Assembly: GCA_043809745.1 (NCBI GenBank)
Contig: JBDROU010000067.1
Coordinates: forward strand, 1 to 64,000
Direction: 5' to 3'
Length of the DNA: 64,000 nucleotides
DNA from: JBDROU01 sp043809745 [NCBI: bacterium]
Lineage (GTDB): Bacteria > Elusimicrobiota > JBDRMW01
A model generated the notes under the pieces. It was not told the origin of the DNA. It made no database searches and worked only from the letters and a program-made list of their open reading frames with translations. Made by a program: the position numbers and the translations under genes. Position 1 is the first letter of the stretch. Every line of letters starts with the position of its first letter. Of this stretch, positions 50,980-60,847 are shown piece by piece.

Positions 50980-53280
50980 TTAGAATATATTTCCAATTGT
51001 AAAATAAAACTGGCTCAAATCCTCTCCTGGTTGATGATTTAATCCATAGCCCCAATCAAGTCTGATTGGAAACACGGGCGTTTTAAATCTTATTCCAAAT
51101 CCAACACCGGCTTTCATATATTCATCTTGACTCCCTATTCTTAAGTCAACATCTTTTGAACTTCTCCAGGCATTTCCTACATCTAAAAAAAACGCTCCCT
51201 GAAGAATAGTCCTTCGTTTTTCTTGGACAATTGGAAACTTGTATTCTGCATTCAGAACAGCCATTACGTTCCCGCCCTCAAAAGGCCCTATTTCACCCCT
51301 GTAATCATATCCTCTTATGGAGTCCGAACCGCCTACATAGAACCTCTCAAAAATAGGAACCTCTTTTGACGGCAGAAAATGCTTAACCGCGCCGGTTTCT
51401 AAATTCAAAGAAAAAACAAACTTCCAGAAAGTAGGAAAAAACCAGGAGCTTTTCAATATCGGTTTGCAAAAATTAATATCCCCGCCAAACGGCCCTCCTG
51501 CCACCTGAACAGCAAGGCTGTTCCTGGATCCGCGCGTAGGATCAAAGACATTATCCCTTGTATCCCTTACAATCTGGGGTGTAAGACTCGAGGTCACGTC
51601 ATCACTAGCACTAATCTGATCAGCAAGGTCCTGATCAATATCAAAAACCCTAATATTTTCATAAGAATAATTAAAAAACGCGGAATAAATGTCAGAAAAT
51701 CTTGGCCCAACCCTGATACCGCCTCCTCTGCGTCTTTCCCTGTATGCCGTAGGATCATCACCATACTGCCTTCTTCTAACCGTATCAAATATATCCACTC
51801 CGAAGCTAACCGGCTTATCGAAAATCCAAGGTTCTGTAAAACTTATATCGTAACTTTGCCTTCTTTCGCCAAATTCCCACATCAAATTCAGCTTCTGAGC
51901 TCTTCCAAACAGATTTATATGAGATACAGACATAGTCCCCAATACCCCGTCAACTGATGAAAACCCGGCGCCGGCGGATAAAACCCCAGGTTTGCCTTCT
52001 GTGACTTCAAATACCAGATCTGCTCTATCTAACGCCCTTGGCTGCTGAATATCTATCTGTACATCATCCATAAAGCCAAGATTCATAATTCTCTCAAAAC
52101 TCCTTCTCACTTTAATAGCGCTAAATGGTTCACCTTCTTTAATTAATATCTCTCTTCTTATTACCTTCTCTTTAGTTGAAAGATTACCGTCAACATAAAT
52201 CCGATCTACATAAACAACCTCATTTTCTCTAATCTCAAAAACAATATCTACTATTCCCTTTTCATCATCGGTTATTTTTTTCGCAGCCACATCAACGCGT
52301 AAATAACCCTTATTTGCGTATAATTCCTGAATATTTCTTATAGTATCCTGATAAGTCTCTTCTTTGAACAATCTATTAGTTTTTATCACAACGACATCTT
52401 TTAGCTCTTTTTCTGAATACACAGTATTACCGCTAAATTCATATGAATTAATTTTATATTTTCTGCCCTCATTTATTTCAAATTCAATAAAAAGGCCTGT
52501 TCTTTCCGCGTTGTAGCTGATTACAGGCTCTGTAATATTCACATTTAGAAATCCTCTGTTCTTGTAAAAATCATATATCTTAGCAATATCTAAATCCAAG
52601 TTTTCTTGTTTGAAAACTTTTTTCCTTTTGGTCTTCATCAATTTCTTTATTTTTTTTGTCTTATACTGAGTTACACCTACCACTTTCACTTCTTTAATCA
52701 GTATCCTGTTGCCTTCAGTTATATAAAATGTTAATACTATTCTGCTTTCTTTCTTCTCACTTTCTTTGATGAAATGCTCAACTTCTACATCTGCATACCC
52801 TTTTTCTCTATATTTATCTTTTATTTTTTCTTCGTCGCTGGATAGGGTTATAGTATCTAGGCTCTCCCCAGCTTTGGAGTCGATCTCACCCCTTAAACTT
52901 GATTTTGAAAATTTCTTATTACCTATAAAAATAATTTTCTCAATCTTTGGCTTTTCAACAACAGCAAAAATCACTCTTACAGCCGGAACTTCTCCATCAT
53001 CAGTTTCTAAATCTTCAGTTTCAACTGCTACATCTTCAAAATAACCTAAATTAAATATCTTCTGCACATCTAATTTTAAAGTTTGCTCTGAAAACAAATC
53101 GCCCTTTCTGCTGTCTACCTGAGAAAGAATGGTTCGCTTCTTTATATAAGAATTTCCAGAAACCTCTATTTCCCGAATGATTTTTATTTCTTCAGCAAAT
53201 AATTTTGGAAAATTCCCAAATAAAACCGCCGCGGGAATCAACAAAAATACAATTATTTTTATGGTTTTCTCGTTAAACAT
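50980..53280 (-). CDS. bamA: Outer-membrane protein assembly factor BamA
   Basis: Omp85 core of the outer-membrane insertion machine. The 766-residue protein has a signal peptide (1-29), five POTRA repeats (from about residue 33 to 425; e.g. IREIEVSGNSYIKKRTI and VDRIYVDGNLSTKEKVIRRE) and a 16-strand barrel. The lid-lock motif SIRGYDYRG is in loop 6 (about 655), and the protein ends with an aromatic residue (QFYFTIGNIF), the barrel signal. No ribosome site is visible before the ATG. Downstream lie its partner chaperone and the lipid A genes. Confidence 0.95.
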   Translation of the reverse strand: MFNEKTIKIIVFLLIPAAVLFGNFPKLFAEEIKIIREIEVSGNSYIKKRTILSQVDSRKGDLFSEQTLKLDVQKIFNLGYFEDVAVETEDLETDDGEVPAVRVIFAVVEKPKIEKIIFIGNKKFSKSSLRGEIDSKAGESLDTITLSSDEEKIKDKYREKGYADVEVEHFIKESEKKESRIVLTFYITEGNRILIKEVKVVGVTQYKTKKIKKLMKTKRKKVFKQENLDLDIAKIYDFYKNRGFLNVNITEPVISYNAERTGLFIEFEINEGRKYKINSYEFSGNTVYSEKELKDVVVIKTNRLFKEETYQDTIRNIQELYANKGYLRVDVAAKKITDDEKGIVDIVFEIRENEVVYVDRIYVDGNLSTKEKVIRREILIKEGEPFSAIKVRRSFERIMNLGFMDDVQIDIQQPRALDRADLVFEVTEGKPGVLSAGAGFSSVDGVLGTMSVSHINLFGRAQKLNLMWEFGERRQSYDISFTEPWIFDKPVSFGVDIFDTVRRRQYGDDPTAYRERRRGGGIRVGPRFSDIYSAFFNYSYENIRVFDIDQDLADQISASDDVTSSLTPQIVRDTRDNVFDPTRGSRNSLAVQVAGGPFGGDINFCKPILKSSWFFPTFWKFVFSLNLETGAVKHFLPSKEVPIFERFYVGGSDSIRGYDYRGEIGPFEGGNVMAVLNAEYKFPIVQEKRRTILQGAFFLDVGNAWRSSKDVDLRIGSQDEYMKAGVGFGIRFKTPVFPIRLDWGYGLNHQPGEDLSQFYFTIGNIF

Positions 53281-53288
53281 AGATTAAT

Positions 53289-53317
53289 ATAATATTACAA
53301 ATATCACTTAAAATCAA
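53289..53317 (-). promoter_or_regulatory. Possible promoter of the bamA-lpx operon, near-leaderless
   Basis: Minus strand -35 TTGATT (53312-53317), 17-base spacer, -10 TATTAT (53289-53294), ending 8 bases before the bamA ATG. The transcript would start at or next to the start codon, matching the absence of a ribosome site. Confidence 0.4.
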
Positions 53318-53375
53318 TTTATTTTTTCCAGATATTTCTACTATTATAGAAGTTTATTGAAGAAAGGCATACAAT

Positions 53376-55256
53376 CTATTTAAGTTTTTTTTTCTTCTGG
53401 CTTATAATCCCTCTGTCAGCATTTTGCACAGCAATTTTAGCCTTTTCGGCTATTAATTTTGCACCTTTACTATTTGGATTAATTATTCGTATTCTTCTCG
53501 ACTCTCTCAAAGCTTTTTCGTATTCATTACTCATCAAATAAATTCGCCCCAATTGATAATGAGCAAACTCATCCCCTGTTATATCGTAAACAATAATTGT
53601 ATTCCCAATATTTTTATCAATTTTATAATGTTTCAGCCAATCAAATACACCTTTTCTGTTAAAATAGAGCGATTGCAAATTAGTAATACTGATTGCCAGC
53701 AATTCCTTTAATGGGTAATCTTCCGCAATATATCTTGAATCTGTATTATCACTCAAAAGTGATTGATATTTAATACCATAGTAAGACGGATCTGCGGTAC
53801 CGAAATAGCACAAAATAACTTCACAATGATCTATTTTATCTACATAAACGGCCAATCCCTTTAGATCCTGCCCAAGATCATTATTTGAACCAAGTAAATA
53901 TTTATAGCTCATTACTGGTGATTCAACAATTTCGTTAAAATATGTAAGGTAGTTCGGATATGCATTTAAACTAGAATACACATAAAAACAACTTAAAATG
54001 ACTATATATATCTTTTTAAATTTTAGCGTTTCAATGCTTTTCCAATTAACAATTCTGCTTACTAATACCAAATAGAAAGGGATAATAGGTATCAGATACT
54101 GCATACCGGTTTGTATCCTTGAAAATGAGTTGAATAAAAAATACAACATTATTGGAGCTAACAGGAATAGCTCCTTAAAAAGCACTCTGACCCTGAAAAG
54201 CGAAAGGAATGTAAGTACCCCCAAAAGTATGCTTACTAGAGGCAGTTTCAATAAAAGCACAACCAGATAATAATGCGGCCAACCAGTAATTGAATATTCA
54301 CCTATTAAAAACGAAGGGAATCCAATGTTATTTCTGTGAATAGTATTTAATATCCCCTTTAAATAAAAATCAGGCAGTGGTAACGAACTTAGAAAATAAA
54401 ATAATGGCTTGTCAAATAAACTACCGGGGATTATATCTGATATTTCATTATATGATACATCTCTTAAAAAGATCGGCTCCTGAAAGAAATACCCGGCGCA
54501 AATTACTACCCATACAATTACTAGGAATAAAATTGAATACTTCAATTTTTGCCTAAGTTGTTTTAAGTTCTTAAAATAAAACATAACCGGGACAATAATT
54601 AATAATAAAAGTATAGCAGTAAATTTACTTATGAGTGCTAATCCACAAAACACACTCATTAGAATAAAATCCTTAGCATTAAAATCCTGCAGGAATTGAT
54701 ATAAATAGTACATTGATATAAAACCGAATGTAATCATAACAATATCGGTTATAATGAACCTTGAAAACGCGAGCATATTAGGTGAGAAAGAAAAAAGAAA
54801 CAATGCCATTAATCCAGCTTTTGCTCCATAAAATTTTCTTGCCCATATAAATATGTATAAACCCAGTATGAGCGTTACTAAGAGTACCGGAAATCTTCCC
54901 CAAAATATGATATTATCGGCATTTCTGTTATATCTATAAATAAAACTCTTGCCGAATAAATAATCAAGCCCTATGTTATAGTCTGTTACTTTTTCATTTT
55001 TCCTATCCAGTAAAATATTTAAAGGAGGCAAGTTTATATCCATAAATATATGCGGCAACGAGCATATTAACCTTACAAGCGGTGTGTGTCCTAATCCATA
55101 ATTAAATTTGCCTGTCATCCAATGTGTATAGCCGCATGGGAGTTGCTGTATCTCATCATATGTAGGAGATTTCTGCCGCATGCTAAAGAGGGCTTGAACA
55201 AAAAATGTTATTAGTAATATTATTACTGCAAGAATTTCTCTTCCTTTAATTCTCAT
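53376..55256 (-). CDS. GT39/PMT-like membrane glycosyltransferase with a short TPR-like tail
   Basis: Predicted GT-C glycosyltransferase using a polyprenyl-phosphate sugar. The 626-residue protein has about ten to twelve transmembrane segments, the first loop with SPTYDEIQQLPCGYTHW (about residues 30-46), where the acidic pair is expected, and HTPLVRL soon after. The second loop region contains FSRFIITD. A soluble C-terminus (about 575-626) contains a TPR-like unit, YLMSNEYEKALRESRRI. It lies between tamB (8 bases) and bamA (95 bases). A role in glycosylating exported proteins or lipid A is a guess. Confidence 0.72.
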   Translation of the reverse strand: MRIKGREILAVIILLITFFVQALFSMRQKSPTYDEIQQLPCGYTHWMTGKFNYGLGHTPLVRLICSLPHIFMDINLPPLNILLDRKNEKVTDYNIGLDYLFGKSFIYRYNRNADNIIFWGRFPVLLVTLILGLYIFIWARKFYGAKAGLMALFLFSFSPNMLAFSRFIITDIVMITFGFISMYYLYQFLQDFNAKDFILMSVFCGLALISKFTAILLLLIIVPVMFYFKNLKQLRQKLKYSILFLVIVWVVICAGYFFQEPIFLRDVSYNEISDIIPGSLFDKPLFYFLSSLPLPDFYLKGILNTIHRNNIGFPSFLIGEYSITGWPHYYLVVLLLKLPLVSILLGVLTFLSLFRVRVLFKELFLLAPIMLYFLFNSFSRIQTGMQYLIPIIPFYLVLVSRIVNWKSIETLKFKKIYIVILSCFYVYSSLNAYPNYLTYFNEIVESPVMSYKYLLGSNNDLGQDLKGLAVYVDKIDHCEVILCYFGTADPSYYGIKYQSLLSDNTDSRYIAEDYPLKELLAISITNLQSLYFNRKGVFDWLKHYKIDKNIGNTIIVYDITGDEFAHYQLGRIYLMSNEYEKALRESRRIRIINPNSKGAKLIAEKAKIAVQNADRGIISQKKKKLK

Positions 55257-55264
55257 TCATTTCC

Positions 55265-58200
55265 TTATCTAAAACGCCATTGCTTTTCAATTAGTGCCTT
55301 CTGTTCGCGTCTGTACCCAAATCTTGTATCTAGTTCTGTAAAACCTTTGAGATACAAACTTCTTCCAAGATTATATGAAAGATTTAATTCATGTCTTAAA
55401 TCCAATCTGTTTTGCAGCTCATCAACAAGCACGCTGTATTCAAGTAATATTTTTGAATTAAAATGTTTTCCCACAGTATATCTTGTGCCGAGGAATGTAT
55501 CAAGCATATCATTTTTTTTAATGTCTTGCGATTTTGATTCTTCCCTATCAACCATCTCATGACTCACTGATACGGTATCGATTATCCCTATATTTCTAAC
55601 TATCTTTCTGGCGATTGGGGTTGTAAGTGTTGCATCGATAATTTGAACTATACCTCTGCGCAGAACTGTATCCTTTTCTTCCTGATTCAGGCTGCTGATA
55701 TCATATCCGGTAGCTCTGATAAGGGCTTTTTCTGAATCCAAATCTGGATTATTTTTTGAAACAAATACTGGTTTTATCTCTTTCACATTAGCCCTTGGAA
55801 TTGACATGCTAATGTTGTCTTCAATAGTTCGCTGTAATTGCGCATTATATTTTGAGACTGTAGTATGAGCCTTTCCTTCCAAATAAGCAATATTTTTTAT
55901 ATTACCTTCATTTTCTAAATCCTCAAAAGGTATTACTTCAAATAGCATCTTATCTACATCAAATTCCGTTCCAAGGTACCCCACACTGCCTTCATTAGAT
56001 TCAACCCTGCCATCTACTCTTAAATTTCCCTTCTTGCCATTTATATGTATATTCCCGTCAACCTTAAGATTTGCATATTCATTTTCAAACCAGGTATTTT
56101 CTCCAGACCTAATGCTTAAATCCCAAAGCGTATTTGCTAAGATATTAGACAATATTCTATTATCTGCACTTGTTTTAAAGCCAGGATATGTAAAATAAGT
56201 ATTCTCCAACTGAATCCACCCGGCTAAAACCGGACTTTCAGAAGAACCGGTTAAATTAATCAAACATTTTGGCCTGCCTTTTGATGGTGATTCAGTAATT
56301 CTTCCAAACAGCGGTGTTGGATTAATAGATAATTCCGGGATTGTTACGGAAACGCCTGAATCTCCTGTAGTTTCAAGTTTTAGTTCGATATTATTAATCT
56401 TCAACCATCCCAGATTCATTTTTCCGGAAATTACGGCAAATCCATTGCCTATTACTCCTGATATTTCTTTAACCTTTAGAGTATAGTCCTCCATTAAAAC
56501 TGAAATCTTTAGATCCTTAAGCTTCTTAAAATATTTTTTTGAGGTTATTGTTCCGTTCTGCGTTGTAAGATGTCCAATAAAACTTGGATTCTCGGCATCA
56601 CCCCTTATTTTAAGCTTGCCCGTAAGTATTCCTTCTCCTGAGTGTATAAACGGGAAAATTGATCTAATTATAGAATAACCAAAATCTTCCAACTCCATAT
56701 CAATATTTATAAGCTTATTTTTTATTTCTTCAGAAGGTGTTGATTCCGTTATATAAGGGAAACTACCTTCGAGATCAAAAAGGAATGCGCCCTGCTTAAC
56801 TATTCTCATCGTATCAACCGTAACATAGTGATCCTTCATTTTCAGCTGACAGTTTGCGTTAACAAACGGTATTTCATATATCTTGCCGATATTTATATTC
56901 ATATTGGACAGTAACTGAAGATTATTATAACTGCCGCTTAAAATATATTCCATTGTCATTTCACCATTTATAGGAACTTCAATTTTAGACAGCTCAAAGA
57001 CGTCTTGAGCATCAATACCGTTTATATTTCCCTCAATATCCAATCCTACTTCATCAAAGTATCCTTTCATATTTGCAATAAGCTGACTGTTTTTTTTCAC
57101 AGCCAGATTGCGCAAATATATCCTAGGATAATTCTTGAAATCTGTAATTCCAATTACATTATACTCGGATATTTCTGTATCCAAAAATTCCAGCATATCC
57201 CCTTTTAGTTTAAGCTTAAGCAAATTATTTTCATAATTCTTCTGATTTATCCATAAATTCTTTGCTCTGGCCATAGCCTCAATTAACAATTCATCTCCTG
57301 TTTTTATAATTCCTTCTGATTCGAGCCCGCCAAATATTGTAATAGGTCCAAGATCTAAATCTCTAATGTTTGCGGCAGCATTATATTTGAATTTACCCTT
57401 TTCCAATTGTTTGATTATTCCGCCTTGTTCAACAAATATTCTTCCATTATTAAGATTAACGCTTAATTCATCTATTATTAACTGATTATTGCTATAATCA
57501 AATGCTAACTGCCATTTTTCAATATCCAATTTCCTATATTTCATTCCTTCCCCGGAAAGTTTACCTCGTAACTCAATATTTTTCATATTACCTGTAAATT
57601 CTAAAATACCCTTAAAATTGCCTTTTAATTCCTTAAGCGCAGGAAATCCTTTTGATAGAAGATCACAATTACATTGTTTTATAGAAATTAATAAATTTAA
57701 GCCCTGGTTGTTTGACAGTATATTCTGATATTCTAAATTAAAAATGGTATCATAATTAATCATTACATTTGTATCAAAGATTCTTATTACCCCATGCTGT
57801 ATAGTTCCCTTCCCTTTTGAGCTGATTAATAGCTCATTCCATTTATCCTGAATAAATTCGAAATTAAATTTAACCTCAGGATTCTTTAATCCACCACCAA
57901 TCTCTATCGAAAATTCAGCTGGCCCTTCTAATTTAGCTTCAATCTTTTTGGGGATTGATGGCTTAAGGAGCTCTATGTTTTTAACGTAACTGTAAAACTT
58001 ACCTTTTAATGGCACTCTTGCAGTTGAACTGAAATCTAACTCTAATTCGCCTTTTAACAGACTTCCCCAGCGTATAGTTGTGAATGCAAATTTCCTGTTC
58101 ATATAATTGAATTTGCAGTCTATTCCACCGCCGTTAATACCTTGAATAATTAAATCCGGCGAATATACCTTTCCTTTATAACTTAACTCTTTTACCCTGT

Positions 58201-60739
58201 CAAAATCTCCGCTTATATTGATCAAACCATCATATAATGTTTTATAATAATTAAAGTTGATAGCCTCCATTTTAAAACTAAAACGTCCAAAATTATATCT
58301 CAAATCCATTTCCCCGGCTAACTTTGCTGAACCTTTATCCTGATTAAAATTTAATTTATCAAATTTTAATATACCTTTCGTTAACGAGCTTTTTACTAAA
58401 CAATCTTTTGCGTTTAAGCCGGGAATTACCATATCCTTTATATTAAGACACACATCCACGTCCCATGAAAGCATATCTCCGTTTTTTTCTACAAATATCT
58501 TTTTGAATTCATCCCGCACATTACCAAACAATGATTTTTCTTTTTCTAATTCAGTACTCTCTGACGGATCATAGTGAAATTTAATATTCCCATCTATAAT
58601 ACCCTCAAGGTTAATATTCCCGTCAAATAAATTATTTATTGAGTCGAGATTCCCTTTATTAAAATCTATGTTTCCTTCTACAAATATATTCTTTTGTTTA
58701 TTAGGGCTTCTGATAATATCTATATTCCCGGCGCACAGATTAACTATACTAAAAGAAGGTATTTTTAAGTTTTTTCTATCATAAACAACATCCGCTTCTA
58801 TTGCGACATCACCCTCATCAGTTATTACATATCTTTTTGAAATATTCTTTGCAGATACGTGCCCTATAATAAAAGGATCTTTTATAAATCCTTTTATTTT
58901 GCCAAGATATGATATTCTCCCTTTATAATCTTTTAATGACGGGTGTATAAAAGACAGTGATTCTACGTTAATATTTTCAACAGTAAAATCAGAATCAATT
59001 TCTTCAGTAATAAAATTAATTTGGCCTATTCCTCTTATATATTCCGTAGCGCTCAAATTAATATCTATTTCATTAAATTTCAAAATATTATTATCATAAA
59101 CCGCGTCAGTATCAAACGCAAACGTATTGTCGGTATTTTTTACAGTCATCTTAATATTATTAGAATCCAAATCAAATTTGCCGGCAACTGTCCCAAATAT
59201 TTTTTCACCAAATGATAACTCAGAGAATTTTATATTACCTCTAATTTTTGGATGCAATTTGTTGCCGTACACATCCGCTGATATGTCAATTTTGCCAAAT
59301 AGTTTATTCTCAGACTCGTTTATTTTAAGTTTGCTTAAATCCATTTCCATAATCTTCAGCTCGCCAAAAGCATTATCCTTTGTTAGTGTGCCGAACAAAC
59401 TTCCTTTCCCATTTAAAGTCTCGAATTTAAGATCTTCAACTATAAAATGATCGTTATCTATACTGTATTTGCCGTATAGAGAATTTACTATCAACGCTCC
59501 GAAATCGATCTGCTTTGAAGAGATTAATCCAGTCAACAATGGTTTTTCTTTTGTGCCCATCAATTGAACTGAATTATATATTTCACCTTTAGAATTTGAC
59601 AATATTTTAGATAGTGCTCCTTGAGGCAGGTTTTTAACCGGCAAGCTGTTTATCCCATCCATACTCAAGTTATAAACTGCATTCCCGATGGGTTCTTTTA
59701 TATAACCTTTTAAAACAAATGATAGTGAATCTAATAATGTCACATTAAGTTCTTCTGTTTTTATTTGAGCTTCAGACAAATATATTGGTCCGTTTAACTC
59801 TGCAAGAGGCACTGATTCTTTAGATAACACAGAAAACTTGTTAAATTCTATTTTGTTATCCCACTTTATTTTATTATCTATCTCTTTATCCTTTTTAATG
59901 TCAATTTGAGCATGTACGTTGCCATTCAATGAAAACGCATACTTATTTCTGCCTAACACATCCAAAATTTCATTTAACGCTGTTGGTAATTTTGTGTTAA
60001 TATAATTTTTTAATATTTTCTTGATATTCTTTACGGCATCTTTACTATCAGAAACGATACAGCTTGAACTATTTAACCCTAATACTGCAGTAATCGATAA
60101 TGCCTCTGCTTCAGACTGTGTAAGGTTTATCAGGATATCCTCATTTAATTGTCCTTTTGCCAGGATGTTCAACTCATTAACACCATCCTGCGCAGAAAAA
60201 AAGCCGCTGATCTCATTTAATGAATACAAACCATCATCAAACGCCAAAGATCCATTATTCCATGTTATATTTACTGACTTAAATCCCTTTTTTTCAGAGC
60301 TGAACTTCTTATGTACCTCTTTTATAGTTTCAATAGTTGATTCTTTAATTGGAAATGCAGGAGAATAAAGCTCTACAGCAGCAATCATGTCCATATAATC
60401 ACCAGAAAAAGATAATATCTTCATTAGATCTATTTTAATTGCAATTTGCTCAACTTTAGCAAAATGGATATGTGAGTCATCTTTTGCATAAATCGCTATC
60501 TTATTGAAGTATATTTTGTTGAAATAATTTGACGTTATCTTTCCAACAGTTATGTTCATCCCAGTTGTTTGATGAATTTTTTCGAAAATGAAATTATGAA
60601 TTGGAACTGAGATAAGCTGTGTACGATATACTATAAGTAGAAATATTATGCTTACTATTAGTAATATTATAAATAAGCTAATAAAGCTAAATACCCTATT
60701 TATTATCTTAGTGAAAATCTTTTTTATCGGACGCGCCAT
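55265..60739 (-). CDS. tamB: TamB/AsmA-like translocation and assembly module protein
   Basis: Large inner-membrane-anchored, periplasm-spanning protein. One N-terminal transmembrane helix (about 12-36) is followed by some 1,400 residues of repetitive beta-strand sequence with recurring GxG and ILxxKG patterns, as in the lipid-transfer bridge proteins AsmA, YhdP and TamB. The C-terminal DUF490/TamB domain (about 1460-1824) has NLKVDGNIHINGKKGNLRVDG-like repeats, IVQIIDATLTTPIARKI and ends WRFR. At 1,824 residues it is longer than E. coli TamB (about 1,260), though such lengths occur. With bamA two genes downstream, a role in outer-membrane biogenesis or phospholipid transport is likely. Confidence 0.88.
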   Translation of the reverse strand: MARPIKKIFTKIINRVFSFISLFIILLIVSIIFLLIVYRTQLISVPIHNFIFEKIHQTTGMNITVGKITSNYFNKIYFNKIAIYAKDDSHIHFAKVEQIAIKIDLMKILSFSGDYMDMIAAVELYSPAFPIKESTIETIKEVHKKFSSEKKGFKSVNITWNNGSLAFDDGLYSLNEISGFFSAQDGVNELNILAKGQLNEDILINLTQSEAEALSITAVLGLNSSSCIVSDSKDAVKNIKKILKNYINTKLPTALNEILDVLGRNKYAFSLNGNVHAQIDIKKDKEIDNKIKWDNKIEFNKFSVLSKESVPLAELNGPIYLSEAQIKTEELNVTLLDSLSFVLKGYIKEPIGNAVYNLSMDGINSLPVKNLPQGALSKILSNSKGEIYNSVQLMGTKEKPLLTGLISSKQIDFGALIVNSLYGKYSIDNDHFIVEDLKFETLNGKGSLFGTLTKDNAFGELKIMEMDLSKLKINESENKLFGKIDISADVYGNKLHPKIRGNIKFSELSFGEKIFGTVAGKFDLDSNNIKMTVKNTDNTFAFDTDAVYDNNILKFNEIDINLSATEYIRGIGQINFITEEIDSDFTVENINVESLSFIHPSLKDYKGRISYLGKIKGFIKDPFIIGHVSAKNISKRYVITDEGDVAIEADVVYDRKNLKIPSFSIVNLCAGNIDIIRSPNKQKNIFVEGNIDFNKGNLDSINNLFDGNINLEGIIDGNIKFHYDPSESTELEKEKSLFGNVRDEFKKIFVEKNGDMLSWDVDVCLNIKDMVIPGLNAKDCLVKSSLTKGILKFDKLNFNQDKGSAKLAGEMDLRYNFGRFSFKMEAINFNYYKTLYDGLINISGDFDRVKELSYKGKVYSPDLIIQGINGGGIDCKFNYMNRKFAFTTIRWGSLLKGELELDFSSTARVPLKGKFYSYVKNIELLKPSIPKKIEAKLEGPAEFSIEIGGGLKNPEVKFNFEFIQDKWNELLISSKGKGTIQHGVIRIFDTNVMINYDTIFNLEYQNILSNNQGLNLLISIKQCNCDLLSKGFPALKELKGNFKGILEFTGNMKNIELRGKLSGEGMKYRKLDIEKWQLAFDYSNNQLIIDELSVNLNNGRIFVEQGGIIKQLEKGKFKYNAAANIRDLDLGPITIFGGLESEGIIKTGDELLIEAMARAKNLWINQKNYENNLLKLKLKGDMLEFLDTEISEYNVIGITDFKNYPRIYLRNLAVKKNSQLIANMKGYFDEVGLDIEGNINGIDAQDVFELSKIEVPINGEMTMEYILSGSYNNLQLLSNMNINIGKIYEIPFVNANCQLKMKDHYVTVDTMRIVKQGAFLFDLEGSFPYITESTPSEEIKNKLINIDMELEDFGYSIIRSIFPFIHSGEGILTGKLKIRGDAENPSFIGHLTTQNGTITSKKYFKKLKDLKISVLMEDYTLKVKEISGVIGNGFAVISGKMNLGWLKINNIELKLETTGDSGVSVTIPELSINPTPLFGRITESPSKGRPKCLINLTGSSESPVLAGWIQLENTYFTYPGFKTSADNRILSNILANTLWDLSIRSGENTWFENEYANLKVDGNIHINGKKGNLRVDGRVESNEGSVGYLGTEFDVDKMLFEVIPFEDLENEGNIKNIAYLEGKAHTTVSKYNAQLQRTIEDNISMSIPRANVKEIKPVFVSKNNPDLDSEKALIRATGYDISSLNQEEKDTVLRRGIVQIIDATLTTPIARKIVRNIGIIDTVSVSHEMVDREESKSQDIKKNDMLDTFLGTRYTVGKHFNSKILLEYSVLVDELQNRLDLRHELNLSYNLGRSLYLKGFTELDTRFGYRREQKALIEKQWRFR

Positions 60740-60746
60740 AAGCTAA

Positions 60747-60752
60747 ATTATA
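60747..60752 (-). promoter_or_regulatory. -10 box immediately upstream of tamB
   Basis: A perfect TATAAT on the minus strand ends 7 bases before the tamB ATG. No convincing -35 and no ribosome site are visible, so a leaderless transcript is possible. Confidence 0.3.
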
Positions 60753-60788
60753 AACAATTATTGAAACCAAGTATAGGGGCAGGGACTT

Positions 60789-60818
60789 TGTGCAGTTAAT
60801 TAAGCTTTAAGCTGCACA
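60789..60818. repeat. Inverted repeat between clpC and tamB
   Basis: TGTGCAG (60789-60795) and CTGCACA (60812-60818) form a perfect 7-base stem with a 16-base AT-rich spacer that can extend the pairing through TTAA/TTAA. On the minus strand no T-run follows, so it is not a typical intrinsic terminator. It could be a weak terminator, an RNA processing site or an operator for tamB. Confidence 0.45.
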
Positions 60819-60847
60819 CAACAATCGAATAACTGAAATGAAGCTCC

